From: Bdellovibrio sp. ArHS
Lineage (GTDB): Bacteria > Bdellovibrionota > Bdellovibrionia > Bdellovibrionales > Bdellovibrionaceae
Length of the DNA: 64,000 nt
Direction: 5' to 3'
Assembly (NCBI RefSeq): GCF_000786105.1
Contig: NZ_JTEV01000016.1
Coordinates: 172,168 to 236,167, forward strand
Shown piece after piece: positions 16,423 to 24,462 of the stretch (positions within the stretch are counted from its first letter, which is position 1; every line of letters starts with the position of its first letter). The notes below the pieces were generated by a model that was not told where the DNA came from, searched no databases, and saw nothing but the letters and a program-made list of their open reading frames with translations. The translations under genes and the position numbers were made by a program.

Positions 16423-17163
16423 TTAAGTGACGATCCAGTTCATTAAAATAACCGACATCGCTCCTAAAACAAATTCTTTCTGCATTAGGTAGCGCATTTT
16501 CGTTTCCTTCAACTTGGCGAAAATTTCTTCCAGAGTCACACTGATCATAGCGCCCCCAGCAAAGGCCAAGATGTAGGGCAGGCTGGCATTTGTCATGGAT
16601 GCAAAAACACCACCAGCAGCGCCACCTAAAATTTCCATCACGCCAGTCATGGCAGCTCCCATAAATGCGGCTCGACGGGATAGGCCGATAGAAAGAAAGG
16701 CCGCTGCCGTGGCCAGTCCTTCCGGAAAATTTTGAAACACGATTGCCCCCACAACTGTCCAGCCATTAGCATGGGAAAGACTGTCGGCGCTGAGTGCGGC
16801 TCCAGAGGCCAGTCCCTCCGGCAAATTGTGCAGCATCATCGCCGTGACAAAGAGCCATGCCCGACGGTGCAGAGAATATTGGGCGGGGCTAAAGCTATGA
16901 ATGAAATGACTGATTCCATAGATGGAGACCACTCCCAAGAGCAATGCCAAGGAAACTCCAAAGGCTCCCGATGCGGAAGTATAAGCGGGCCCGATCAAAT
17001 TAAAGGCAGCGGCCGCCAACATCATGCCGATAGCGAAGTCCAGATTCAAGCTGCGCCAAGGATTCCATGATTTAGTTTCTTTCTGCAAAATCGGCAGGGC
17101 CCCCAGCATGGTGGAACCACCGGTGATAATTCCTGCCGCTAAACCTAACAAAGCACTGCCCAT
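16423..17163 (-). CDS. ZIP-family divalent metal transporter
   Basis: A 246-residue membrane protein with about eight helices. The two ZIP metal-site helices are clear: MLHNLPEGLASGAAL and VFQNFPEGLATAAAF (HNxPEG and QNxPEG; the second His is replaced by Gln). ZIP proteins import Zn2+, Mn2+ or Fe2+. The Gln may change metal preference. GAGGGG precedes ATG 17163. It is 26 bases downstream of dps and probably co-transcribed with it, suggesting metal supply under peroxide stress. Confidence 0.9.
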   Translation of the reverse strand: MGSALLGLAAGIITGGSTMLGALPILQKETKSWNPWRSLNLDFAIGMMLAAAAFNLIGPAYTSASGAFGVSLALLLGVVSIYGISHFIHSFSPAQYSLHRRAWLFVTAMMLHNLPEGLASGAALSADSLSHANGWTVVGAIVFQNFPEGLATAAAFLSIGLSRRAAFMGAAMTGVMEILGGAAGGVFASMTNASLPYILAFAGGAMISVTLEEIFAKLKETKMRYLMQKEFVLGAMSVILMNWIVT

Positions 17164-17189
17164 AAAAGCCCCTCTGGCAAATTTTTAAA

Positions 17190-17699
17190 CTACGACCTAT
17201 GACTGCGAATCATCCAAGCCGCTTTTTCGTGAAAGCCGATAAGATCTTCGTACAAAGTCACCGCACTTGTTTCTTCCGCATCTTCGGCAACTTCAAGCCG
17301 AGACTTCAGAGCAATCGCCATGTTCGTGTGGTCCTGGCTAAGAACATCTATCATTTGATTGGCGTTCATCTTGTCTGAGGCTTCTTGAATAGAAGAAAAC
17401 TCTTTAAATTCTTTGAAAGACCCCGGCGCCCGAGCCTTCAGAGCTCTGACCACTTCGGCCGTGCGATCGACGAATTCGGCGAGTTCATTGTATTGCTCTT
17501 CAAAAAGTTTATGCAAAGAGAAGAATAAGGGCCCTTCGACATTCCAATGGCAGTTTTGTGTTTTCAGATAAAGAAAGTATTCGTCAGAAAGAGTTTTTTT
17601 CAGAGTTTCCACGACACTCTCCGTACCTGCCTCTTCCTGGCCCACCGGTTGCAGCTTTCGGGTAAGTTCTTTTGATGAATGGGCTGATTGTGATCTCAT
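17190..17699 (-). CDS. dps: Dps ferritin-like DNA-protection protein
   Basis: A 169-residue Dps. The intersubunit ferroxidase ligands are all present with normal spacing: His51 in NCHWNVEG, His63, Asp78 and Glu82 (FVDRTAEVV). The N-terminal tail of about 25 residues carries Lys/Arg and Gln residues and could bind DNA. Dps oxidises Fe2+ with H2O2 and packs DNA. A perfect AGGAGG precedes ATG 17699. The gene faces away from the intergenic palindromes and lies next to oxyR, so peroxide control is likely. ZIP and gltS follow on the same strand. Confidence 0.96.
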   Translation of the reverse strand: MRSQSAHSSKELTRKLQPVGQEEAGTESVVETLKKTLSDEYFLYLKTQNCHWNVEGPLFFSLHKLFEEQYNELAEFVDRTAEVVRALKARAPGSFKEFKEFSSIQEASDKMNANQMIDVLSQDHTNMAIALKSRLEVAEDAEETSAVTLYEDLIGFHEKAAWMIRSHRS

Positions 17700-17763
17700 A
17701 AAGGATTCCTCCTGTATAGTAATAGGATAGAAAAAGGTGAGAATTTTAAACAGTTCTCTTTTT

Positions 17764-17778
17764 CTATAGGCCCTATAG
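17764..17778. promoter_or_regulatory. Perfect 15-base palindrome in the dps promoter region
   Basis: CTATAGG-C-CCTATAG is a perfect inverted repeat, 65 bases upstream of the dps start. Its ATAG/CTAT half-sites are those recognised by OxyR in enterobacteria, though the spacing here is shorter. A candidate -10 (TAAAAT on the minus strand) lies between it and dps. Confidence 0.5.
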
Positions 17779-17804
17779 GAAAAATCTATATGTCATCTGT
17801 CACC

Positions 17805-17819
17805 ATAGATGAAAGCTAT
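17805..17819. promoter_or_regulatory. OxyR-type half operator overlapping the oxyR stop
   Basis: ATAGATGAAAGCTAT fits ATAG-n-T-nnn-A-n-CTAT at every specified position, the dimer half of the enterobacterial OxyR consensus. It overlaps the stop codon of oxyR and lies upstream of dps. A matching second dimer site at the classical distance is not clear. Confidence 0.5.
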
Positions 17820-18772
17820 TTGAGACTGCCTAGCGGATTGTCCACTTTTAATTGGTTTTTAGATCGAACCGAGCTCAATCCTTCGGGCAGGTTTTTCTTT
17901 ATGTTTTCAATAAGCGCTTTGAGTAAAGCTTTTCTTTGAAAATGGGGTCCATGAATGAGACTGACTTCCCGGGTTGGAACCGGGTCTGAAAAATTTCTTA
18001 AACGCTTTTTATCCTGCACATCCAAGGTCGCAAGCCAAGGAAGCAGGGTGAAGTTTTCGCCTTGATCGACAAGCTTTTTTAAGGTTTCCAGACTGCCACT
18101 TTCAAATGTGAAAGTCCGGTCCGCAGAAATGAGCTGTTTTTTATTGCGACAAAGGGCAAGGCTTTGTTCTCTGAAACAATGACCTTCGTTCAGCAAAAGC
18201 ACGTCATCAATAGAAAGATCTTTTTCGTCGATGGTCTTTTTGGCCAACAGAGGGTGACCCTTGGCGAAGTAGGCGCTGAAAGGTTCGTAAAATAAAACAT
18301 GGTTGGCGATATTCAAATCGTCAATCGGAGTCACGACAATGCCTAAATCCAGACTGTGATTGCGAATTCGCTCGACCATGTTCTCGGTCTGGATTTCTTC
18401 AAAAGTCAGATGCAGATTTTTATAAAGATCTTTCATCTGTTTGAGAAACAAGGGAAGCAGGTAGGGAGCGAGAGTCGGAATGATGCCAATACGCAACTCG
18501 CCTTTTAAAGACCCCTTGGCATCATCAACGATTTCTTTCAGGTGTTGGGCATCGCGCACCACCAGGCGTGCTTGAAGAATAATTTCCTCGCCAATCGAGG
18601 TGGCTTTAATAGGTTGTTTGGTGCGGTCGAAAAGAACCACGCCCAGTTCGTCTTCCAGTTTTTGAATCTGCATGCTCAACGTCGGCTGCGTCACGTGACA
18701 TTGGCGGGCAGCGTGGCTAAAGCTTCCAGTATCGGCGACGGCAAGAATGTATTCGAGTTGAGTCAGTGTCAT
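17816..18772 (-). CDS. oxyR: Peroxide-sensing LysR-family regulator OxyR
   Basis: From ATG 18772 the protein has 318 residues. The N-terminal winged helix is typical (TLTQLEYILAVADTGSFSHAARQCHVTQPTLSMQIQKLE). The regulatory domain contains LLNEGHCFREQSLALC, placing cysteines at exactly 199 and 208, the redox pair of E. coli OxyR; the thiols form a disulfide on H2O2 exposure. The C-terminus is slightly extended (RSKNQLKVDNPLGSLK). An alternative ATG at 18802 would add ten residues. It sits directly upstream of dps on the same strand and is divergent from pcm. Confidence 0.95.
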   Translation of the reverse strand: MTLTQLEYILAVADTGSFSHAARQCHVTQPTLSMQIQKLEDELGVVLFDRTKQPIKATSIGEEIILQARLVVRDAQHLKEIVDDAKGSLKGELRIGIIPTLAPYLLPLFLKQMKDLYKNLHLTFEEIQTENMVERIRNHSLDLGIVVTPIDDLNIANHVLFYEPFSAYFAKGHPLLAKKTIDEKDLSIDDVLLLNEGHCFREQSLALCRNKKQLISADRTFTFESGSLETLKKLVDQGENFTLLPWLATLDVQDKKRLRNFSDPVPTREVSLIHGPHFQRKALLKALIENIKKNLPEGLSSVRSKNQLKVDNPLGSLK

Positions 18773-18816
18773 GATACAAGCTTGTTCCTTCGCCAAAAAC
18801 ATTGCAAGCTTAATCA

Positions 18817-19494
18817 ATGTCTACACGAATCGAGCAGTATCAAAAGCGTGTTCTGGATAAAGCTCTTCCCCTCTCGGAAAAGGTGGTAGAGGCTTTTTAT
18901 CGGTACCCTCGTCATCTTTGTGTTCCTGAATACACGATGGCCGAAGCATACTCAGATCATCCTCTTCTTTTGTGGAACAAACCTCCCTATATATCGACAA
19001 TTTCACAGCCAAGCTTTGTTTTAAAGATTTTGGACCTTTTGCAAATTCACCACGGGCACCGTGTTTTTGAATTAGGCTCAGGAAGCGGCTGGAACACAGC
19101 CTTGATGGCTTATTTAGTTGGCGAGTCTGGGAAAGTCATTTCAGTCGAAGTTATTCCCGAGCTTGCCATTCGCGCACAAAAATACTTGGAAAAAAATAGG
19201 ATCTTTAATGCTCTGGTTAAGTTGGGGGATGGGTTTGAGGGCGATACCTCAGAGGCACCCTTTGACCGAATCATCTTTACGGCGGGAGCAAATGAATTTC
19301 CCGAAAAGCTTTTCGATCAGTTGAAGATTGGAGGGCTGATGATTTTTGTTCGTGAAAACGATCTTGGCTATGACTTTTTAGAGCTGATTGAAAAGCAGGG
19401 CAATGGCATGCCGTTGGTCTTACGGACGATTCCTTGTTCCTTTGTGTCAGTGATTCGTAAAAGTGCAGGGGATGCGGACACACCCCCTGCGTAG
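18817..19494 (+). CDS. pcm: Protein-L-isoaspartate O-methyltransferase
   Basis: A 225-residue class I methyltransferase. PCMT hallmarks are visible: YPRHLCVPEYTMAEAYSDHPL near the start, ISTISQPSFV (substrate-side motif), and SAM motif I VFELGSGSGWNTALMAYLVG followed by VISVEVIPELA. It methylates isoaspartyl residues in damaged proteins and starts their repair. It is divergent from oxyR with only 44 bases between starts, so the two may share control, which would fit a stress-repair role. Confidence 0.92.
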   Translation: MSTRIEQYQKRVLDKALPLSEKVVEAFYRYPRHLCVPEYTMAEAYSDHPLLLWNKPPYISTISQPSFVLKILDLLQIHHGHRVFELGSGSGWNTALMAYLVGESGKVISVEVIPELAIRAQKYLEKNRIFNALVKLGDGFEGDTSEAPFDRIIFTAGANEFPEKLFDQLKIGGLMIFVRENDLGYDFLELIEKQGNGMPLVLRTIPCSFVSVIRKSAGDADTPPA

Positions 19495-19512
19495 GTGAGC
19501 AGGACCCGGCCA

Positions 19513-19830
19513 CTAGGCTAAAAAATCGTCTTTCGGTTTGCGATCCCGATTCGCCGGCTTTTTAGGCTTTAATTCTAGGACTCTCTCTTTCTTTTCCTTT
19601 TCGATATTTGCTGGACGCTCTTCGGGTTCATCGTAAAGGTGATAGTGAGAGGCTATTTCTGCGAATTTTTCACTCGCTTCATCCATGGCCAGACCCACCT
19701 TTTTTTCCAGTAGATCGACGATGGACTGCGCATCTCCACGAGTGTTCTCAAGGTCTCGTTCCTTGAGTTCATGCCATTTTTCCATGAGCTCTCTTTTCAG
19801 TTCGGTCCATCCTGGAAGGTGTGTTGCCAT
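19513..19830 (-). CDS. CsbD-like small stress protein
   Basis: ATG 19830 follows GGAGGT and gives 105 residues. The N-terminal half resembles CsbD/YjbJ proteins: WTELKRELMEKWHELKERDLENTRGDAQSIVDLLEKKVGLAMDEASEKF. The C-terminal 40 residues are a charged Lys/Glu/Pro tail (NIEKEKKERVLELKPKKPANRDRKPKDDF). CsbD proteins are abundant general-stress proteins without a defined activity. It lies ten bases downstream of the OmpA-like gene and is probably in one transcript with it. Confidence 0.65.
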   Translation of the reverse strand: MATHLPGWTELKRELMEKWHELKERDLENTRGDAQSIVDLLEKKVGLAMDEASEKFAEIASHYHLYDEPEERPANIEKEKKERVLELKPKKPANRDRKPKDDFLA

Positions 19831-19840
19831 ATGTACCTCC

Positions 19841-21187
19841 TTACTCAATGACAAGGTCAATGCGTCGGTTTTGCGCTCGGCCCTGTGGCGTGGTGTTGTC
19901 ACTGATTGGTTTTTCAGGTCCAACCCCTACAGCATCAACTTTTTCTTCGGCTATGGCGCCGTTAACCACGAGGTATTTTTCCACGGCGGCAGCCCTCTTC
20001 TCTGCAAGCTCTTTGTTCTTTTCCCAGGAACCCGTTGAATCCGTATGTCCTTCAATTGTCACTTTGTTGGCGTCGATCTCCGAAAGCGCGGTGTCCACTT
20101 TCTTTAATAACGCCTGGCTTTTAGGATTCAGTGTCGATTTGTTCGATGCAAATTGCAGCCCTTTCAGACGAACCATGACTTTGCCGTTTTCCACGTACAC
20201 TTCCGCTTCATTAGGCTTAAACTGGCTGCGAAGTTTGTCAGCTTTTTCGGTTACTATCTGAGTCTTTTCAAGTTCGGCTTGGCGTCCAACAAGAGCGACC
20301 CGCTCTTGTTCGGATTGGCTGAGTTGATGTTGCGACTGTTGCAATTCTTGTTCTGTCGAAGAGTATTCGTTACGAAGACTCGAAATTGTTCTTTGTTGTC
20401 GTTCAGACAAAAGAACCAGGTCCTCGGTGTTTCCGGCATTCACTTTGCGGGTCACTTCCAGTAGGTGAATAGATTCGCGGGTGGCATCCTCCGAGGCTCT
20501 GCGGATTGCTTCACTATTGCGTGGATCCGAGTGAATTAATTTGTCGGCATTTTCAAATTTCATTTCAGCTAAGCTGTAGGTTCTGGGGGCACGCTTGTCG
20601 GCGCCGTCTTTTTTAGCCGCTTTGATATTGTCCTCTGCTTTTTCCAAGTGTGATTTTTTTACCGATTGAATTTCCAAATCGCGATAGTAGGCCGTCAACT
20701 CTTCACCCTTTTTGTCTGCGGGTTTCAGATTTCCTTTTTCAATGGATTTGGTGATATCTTCTAATTGTTTGTCGGCCTTTTTCCAGTCTTTTTCAAACAT
20801 CTGAGGAGCCCCGGCGCGAAGGGCCCCGGCGCGGGCATCGGTGATGTCCTTCATGGAAGTTTGGGCAAGTTCTGCTTTAGCATTGGCCTGATCAAGCCAC
20901 GCTCGGGAATAGGAAACTTGCTTTAAAATATCCTCATTGGATTTATTTTTTGCTTTCTTCTCTTTGGCTTTATGTAAAGCCTTTTGTGCATCCGCATAAT
21001 TTTCAGGTGAAAGTGCGTCGACCTGTCGATCTTGCGCCTCTTTTAAAAGCTGATCGGTTTTTTCAATTTCCGTGGTGGGGTTTGCACTGCTCGGGATTGA
21101 AGTGACATTAGGGGGCGTTGTTGCGCAGCCCGCAGCTGCCAGAGTTAAAACCAGAGCCGCGAAGTATTTAGAAATACGCGATCTCAT
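19841..21187 (-). CDS. OmpA-family peptidoglycan-binding lipoprotein with coiled-coil domain
   Basis: The start at ATG 21187 is preferred over 21193 because AAGGAG lies six bases before it. The 448-residue product has a lipoprotein signal (YFAALVLTLAAAGC), then a long helical DUF4398-like region (about 40-310) rich in Ala/Lys/Glu, then an OmpA C-terminal domain: GLQFASNKSTLNPKSQALLKKVDTAL, TIEGHTDSTGSWEKNKELAEKRAAAVEKYL and the PQGRAQNRRIDLVI end. The Asp and Arg of this domain bind meso-diaminopimelate. It probably tethers the outer membrane to peptidoglycan. Confidence 0.9.
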   Translation of the reverse strand: MRSRISKYFAALVLTLAAAGCATTPPNVTSIPSSANPTTEIEKTDQLLKEAQDRQVDALSPENYADAQKALHKAKEKKAKNKSNEDILKQVSYSRAWLDQANAKAELAQTSMKDITDARAGALRAGAPQMFEKDWKKADKQLEDITKSIEKGNLKPADKKGEELTAYYRDLEIQSVKKSHLEKAEDNIKAAKKDGADKRAPRTYSLAEMKFENADKLIHSDPRNSEAIRRASEDATRESIHLLEVTRKVNAGNTEDLVLLSERQQRTISSLRNEYSSTEQELQQSQHQLSQSEQERVALVGRQAELEKTQIVTEKADKLRSQFKPNEAEVYVENGKVMVRLKGLQFASNKSTLNPKSQALLKKVDTALSEIDANKVTIEGHTDSTGSWEKNKELAEKRAAAVEKYLVVNGAIAEEKVDAVGVGPEKPISDNTTPQGRAQNRRIDLVIE

Positions 21188-21512
21188 ATGCATCTCCTTT
21201 TACGGCTGGCGAAGGCACACAAGGGTGACGCTGCCAGGCTGGGGGTTCTTATTTAAGGCTAAACCGAATGTCTGAGACGTGCCTGCTGTTTAATAGCAAG
21301 GATGCGGATAATTGGCGGGGGACTTCGTGAAGGGTTTGCAATGTTTGAACGCAATAAGATGTGTTAAGAAATTGGACAACGTTGTTTAAAGAGGCGCTAA
21401 TTTGGCGGAATTCAACAACAATTTTAAGACTCATTCGTCGCTGGTTTCGCCGGTCACTCGAGTGATACATCATATTCCATCATGTTTCATGAAAATCTAT
21501 CAAAGGAAGTAT
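21188..21512. other. Divergent intergenic region
   Basis: These 325 bases lie between the OmpA-like gene and the secreted protein at 21513. I see no gene. A perfect 12-base palindrome TCACTCGAGTGA (21454-21465) lies 48 bases before the ATG of the plus-strand gene and could be an operator. Confidence 0.4.
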
Positions 21513-22487
21513 ATGAAGAATTTAATTTGTTCTGTCGGGTTATTAGGATTTGTGGGCTTCGGATCAGTAGCGCAGGCGACGACGCCACTTGTGCAGTCGG
21601 GTGACGAAATTTTTTATAGAAATGAGATTTCGAAGGTCACTCACGTTGATCAAAAAGGACGCGTATTTATCTCTAGGGAAAGTGACGCTATTGACGCCGA
21701 TAAGGCATACAAGATGGTGTCGAGTTGCGGTGTGCTGCAAACCGGTGGGACCGGAAAGCTGGTCATTAACGGGATATTTTTCAATATGACCAATATCCGC
21801 GCAATGCAATCTCTGGCGAATCCGACAGACTGCCGGGGAACAGCCGTTGCAGAAGATGCCTCTGCGCAATCGTTAGTACATTCGTTTTCTGCGGACGATG
21901 TTATCATTGATAGCTCTTTGACGACAAACTACGCAGGTGTCGCCGTGGGAGAGACGGGCTACTGCGCTAATACAAAACTTGGCACTATCAAGGGACAGGT
22001 CGCAGCCATTTATAAAACGAATTGGCTGATTCTAGAAAATGTTGAACATACGGTACAAGGACTGTCAGTGGCCTGCCGTCTCGCGGATTACTTCACATCA
22101 GTCAGGGCCATTGACGTGACTGACAGCAGAAATTCGATTCTTCTAAAGGACAAAAATGGAAATTCTTTGTTACGGATTCCTTACGCCAGCGTCATTTCTC
22201 AGGGGAAATTGAAATATCGATTGCGACTGGGAAAATCAGATGTTTTGGTCGATGCCGACCAGGTTCTGAATATGGAACAAGTCAAAAAGATGAGCAAAAC
22301 GAATGTCCCAGGTTTTGAACAGGGCAAAAAAGTTCTTTTTTCATCGGAAAATGGTGGCATTCGCCGGGGGCTGGTAGTGAGCGCAGACGCGCAAACTAAA
22401 ATTGTCTTTGTCGAAGTGACAGAGCGCCGAGACCCTGAATTTGGAAGGATTCTTCCGAAGTTCATGTCTTCGCTGGCATTTGAATAA
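21513..22487 (+). CDS. Secreted protein of unknown function with internal repeats
   Basis: ATG 21513 follows AAAGGAAG and opens a signal peptide (KNLICSVGLLGFVGFGSVAQA); total 324 residues. The mature protein has three similar segments of the type GDEIFYRNEISKVTHVDQKGRVFI, GETGYCANTKLGTIKGQVAAIYKTNWLILENV and GKKVLFSSENGGIRRGLVVSADAQTKIVFVEV. These look like small beta-barrel or SH3-like modules. I do not recognise the family. It ends at a good terminator. Confidence 0.7.
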   Translation: MKNLICSVGLLGFVGFGSVAQATTPLVQSGDEIFYRNEISKVTHVDQKGRVFISRESDAIDADKAYKMVSSCGVLQTGGTGKLVINGIFFNMTNIRAMQSLANPTDCRGTAVAEDASAQSLVHSFSADDVIIDSSLTTNYAGVAVGETGYCANTKLGTIKGQVAAIYKTNWLILENVEHTVQGLSVACRLADYFTSVRAIDVTDSRNSILLKDKNGNSLLRIPYASVISQGKLKYRLRLGKSDVLVDADQVLNMEQVKKMSKTNVPGFEQGKKVLFSSENGGIRRGLVVSADAQTKIVFVEVTERRDPEFGRILPKFMSSLAFE

Positions 22488-22496
22488 TAGAACTTC

Positions 22497-22531
22497 GCAA
22501 GGTGGGCCCCGTGCCTACCTTGCTGATTTTT
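22497..22531 (+). terminator. Intrinsic terminator
   Basis: GCAAGGTGGGC (22497-22507) pairs with GCCTACCTTGC (22513-22523), with one G-U pair and a 5-base loop, followed by TGATTTTT. It ends the transcript of the secreted protein above. Confidence 0.75.
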
Positions 22532-22578
22532 AAAAGATTCGTAACTGAGAAAATAATCAAAAAGTAAAAGGACTTATC

Positions 22579-23037
22579 ATGTTAAAAAAAATGGCTTTAT
22601 TAGGTCTGTTTCTTTTCGTCTCTCATGGCGCCCGAGCCGAAGACAGTGTGGTTGTTTCAGACCGTACAGTGCATCTGGTGATCGATACAGAAAAGACGGA
22701 GCATTATTTTGAAGACAGTCATGGCCATCGCTGGGTAACGAAAATTTTTCTTCCAGAATTACAGTCCCAGTTGATCTTCGACCATCGCCGGACCGGAGAG
22801 AAAGAGGGGAATCTGAAAAGCACAAAAGTGCGAGAGCCTAAAGAACTGTTCAATGAGCAGCCCGCTGACGGCAAGTATCCTGTGCGAATCATGCTCACGA
22901 AAAGCACATGGTACGATATGAATAAAAAATCGTATTATGTTTTTTTAGAGGAAAAAGTGGAGGTTAAGGTTGGTGGATATTTGTTTGAGAGTTCCGCCAA
23001 ACGACAAGTAGCGGAAATCCCAAAACGGGTTCCTTAA
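22579..23037 (+). CDS. Small secreted protein of unknown function
   Basis: A 152-residue product with a signal peptide (LKKMALLGLFLFVSHGARA). The mature part has strand-like segments (VHLVIDTEKTEHYFED, HRWVTKIFLPELQSQLIF, YPVRIMLTKSTWYDM, SYYVFLEEKVEVKVGGYLFE) suggesting a beta-sandwich, and no cysteines. Start is ATG 22579 after AAAGGA. No family is recognised. It lies between two hairpins and is probably monocistronic. Confidence 0.7.
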   Translation: MLKKMALLGLFLFVSHGARAEDSVVVSDRTVHLVIDTEKTEHYFEDSHGHRWVTKIFLPELQSQLIFDHRRTGEKEGNLKSTKVREPKELFNEQPADGKYPVRIMLTKSTWYDMNKKSYYVFLEEKVEVKVGGYLFESSAKRQVAEIPKRVP

Positions 23038-23046
23038 ACTGTTGAT

Positions 23047-23072
23047 GGCAAAGAGTTGCTCAACTCTTTGCC
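23047..23072 (+). terminator. Perfect hairpin after the secreted-protein gene
   Basis: GGCAAAGAGTT (23047-23057), loop GCTC, AACTCTTTGCC (23062-23072): eleven perfect pairs, nine bases after the stop at 23037. The T run is weak. The stem ends three bases before the ATG of the disrupted zinc-ribbon frame, so it could also affect that gene. Confidence 0.55.
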
Positions 23073-23075
23073 ATT

Positions 23076-23236
23076 ATGCCTATTCATTGTCCTTATTGTC
23101 ACCAAACCAACTTTTCCGCACTGAATCCTGGGACGTCATCGTTTCCTACGGGTCAGAAAATCTGACAATTCCCCATCATCAATGCTTTCGTTGCGAACCC
23201 TGCAAGAAGCTGTTTTCGTTAGCGACCTTAATATGA
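23076..23236 (+). pseudogene. Zinc-ribbon small protein disrupted by a one-base frameshift
   Basis: The frame from ATG 23076 encodes MPIHCPYCHQTNFSALNPG... and stops at 23163-23165. The frame one base over then encodes PHHQCFRCEPCKKLFSLATLI and stops at 23234-23236. One extra G in the GGG run near 23149-23152 would join them into a 53-residue protein with CPYC and CFRC-EPC pairs, a typical zinc-ribbon layout. It is either a real inactivating deletion in a homopolymer or a sequencing error. The gene has no clear ribosome site. The call rests on the paired cysteines falling in adjacent frames. Confidence 0.45.
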
Positions 23237-23239
23237 CCT

Positions 23240-23345
23240 CATGGCCAGCGGAGCGGCACCTCCCTGCGAAGCGCGGCCTTTTAATAAAGATCAATCCTAA
23301 GACGTCTGGAGGGAGACGTGGACCTACCGGCTAGCGACGATTAAA
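23240..23345 (+). ncRNA. Possible structured RNA or terminator-containing element
   Basis: This GC-rich patch in an otherwise AT-rich gap contains GGCCaGCG...CGCGGCC followed by TTTT (23243-23282), which looks like an intrinsic terminator. A second hairpin ACGTCT-GGAGGG-AGACGT follows (23302-23319). The hairpin loop GGAGGG is exactly complementary to CCTCCC at 23259-23264, allowing a pseudoknot. No open frame explains it. Expression and conservation are unknown. Confidence 0.25.
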
Positions 23346-23489
23346 TCCTGACACCTGATAGAAAAAAACCTCTAAATAACCAAAATCACACATGAATTCT
23401 CAGTATAAATAGTCGGTAGAAGACTTTTTGCCTTTTTGTAATTCTCCTTCTCGAAGTTCACTTTCCATTACAATTTGAAGGAGATTTAC

Positions 23490-24332
23490 ATGCTACCGAA
23501 TAACGATCACACCCCAACGGATCTTCTTGGGGCGTCAGAAGCCCGGACATTTTTAAAAATCGCGCTTGAGATTCGCTATAGAAAAAGAGGTCGCATCAAC
23601 CTTGCGGATTTTTCAAGACGTGCTGGCTTTTCTTCACGCAGTTTTATTTCTGAATATCTTTCGGGCAAGAAAGGACTTTCTCGAGAAAGCCTGAACCAAC
23701 TGAAAGCCACCTTAAAATTGCCAAAACACTATAAGGATCTTTTCACTCTTTTAGCGTACCGAGATCAACCTGAGCTTATAAACCAGAAGTTCACGCCGGA
23801 AGAACTCGAAAAGAAAATCGCTGCGATCAAGAGTTCGATTGTGCGTCAGACAGAAATCTTAGAGAGAATTCAAAACCCCGAGCGTTTGATTTCTTCACCC
23901 ATCCTCTTTCGCGTCTTTGCCGCTTTGGGCACGGAAGAACAGGGCGCAACTCTACAAGACATAGCGACAAGAACAAAACTGACGCCAGGAAATGCGGCGG
24001 AATACTTGCAAGTTCTCATGCAGGAGGGAGTGGTGGTGTTTCAAGACGATCGCTATTTCTCTCCGTCAATGCAAATGGACTTCTTAAGAAGGTCCACGCC
24101 GACTAGCTTAGCCGATCTTTTAAAGGCCCTCTGCTCGCAAATGCTGACGGATGCTGAAGACATTCCCCAGGATCCAAAAAACTCTTTGTTCTACACGGCC
24201 TTTTCAATTCAATCCCACCAGTTGCCGGAGTTTAAGGAGAGGTTGCGTGAAGCTATTTCGGGAGTTTTGGATCAGTATCAGGATGGGCAGGGGGATTGTA
24301 TTCACGAGCTCTTCCTTTGTACGAAAAGCTAA
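23490..24332 (+). CDS. TIGR02147/DUF4423-family putative regulator
   Basis: ATG 23490 follows GAAGGAG; 280 residues. The N-terminus has the family pattern LKIALEIRYRKRGRINLADFSRRAGFSSRSFISEYLSGKKGLSRESLNQLKATLKLP, a helix-turn-helix-like region. A second winged-helix-like region follows (ILFRVFAALGTEEQGATLQDIATRTKLTPGNAAEYLQVLMQEGVVVFQDDRYF), then a C-terminal domain ending ALREAISGVLDQYQDGQGDCIHELFLCTKS-like. The family is expanded in Bdellovibrio and Fibrobacter and is thought to regulate transcription; targets are unknown. Confidence 0.85.
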   Translation: MLPNNDHTPTDLLGASEARTFLKIALEIRYRKRGRINLADFSRRAGFSSRSFISEYLSGKKGLSRESLNQLKATLKLPKHYKDLFTLLAYRDQPELINQKFTPEELEKKIAAIKSSIVRQTEILERIQNPERLISSPILFRVFAALGTEEQGATLQDIATRTKLTPGNAAEYLQVLMQEGVVVFQDDRYFSPSMQMDFLRRSTPTSLADLLKALCSQMLTDAEDIPQDPKNSLFYTAFSIQSHQLPEFKERLREAISGVLDQYQDGQGDCIHELFLCTKS

Positions 24333-24358
24333 AAAGCTGGTCCCTTTCACTGTTGATG

Positions 24359-24388
24359 AAAGCCCTTTGTTTCACAGAGGGCTTTTTT
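24359..24388 (+). terminator. Intrinsic terminator
   Basis: AAAGCCCTTTG (24359-24369), a 5-base loop, CAGAGGGCTTT (24375-24385) with one G-U pair, then a run of T. It ends the TIGR02147 gene. Confidence 0.85.
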
Positions 24389-24462
24389 ATTTCCCGATTC
24401 CTTCTATTTGGCTGGCTTGTGAATCAAAAATAGAACAAACCAGCCTTTTATTTTAAGTATAT

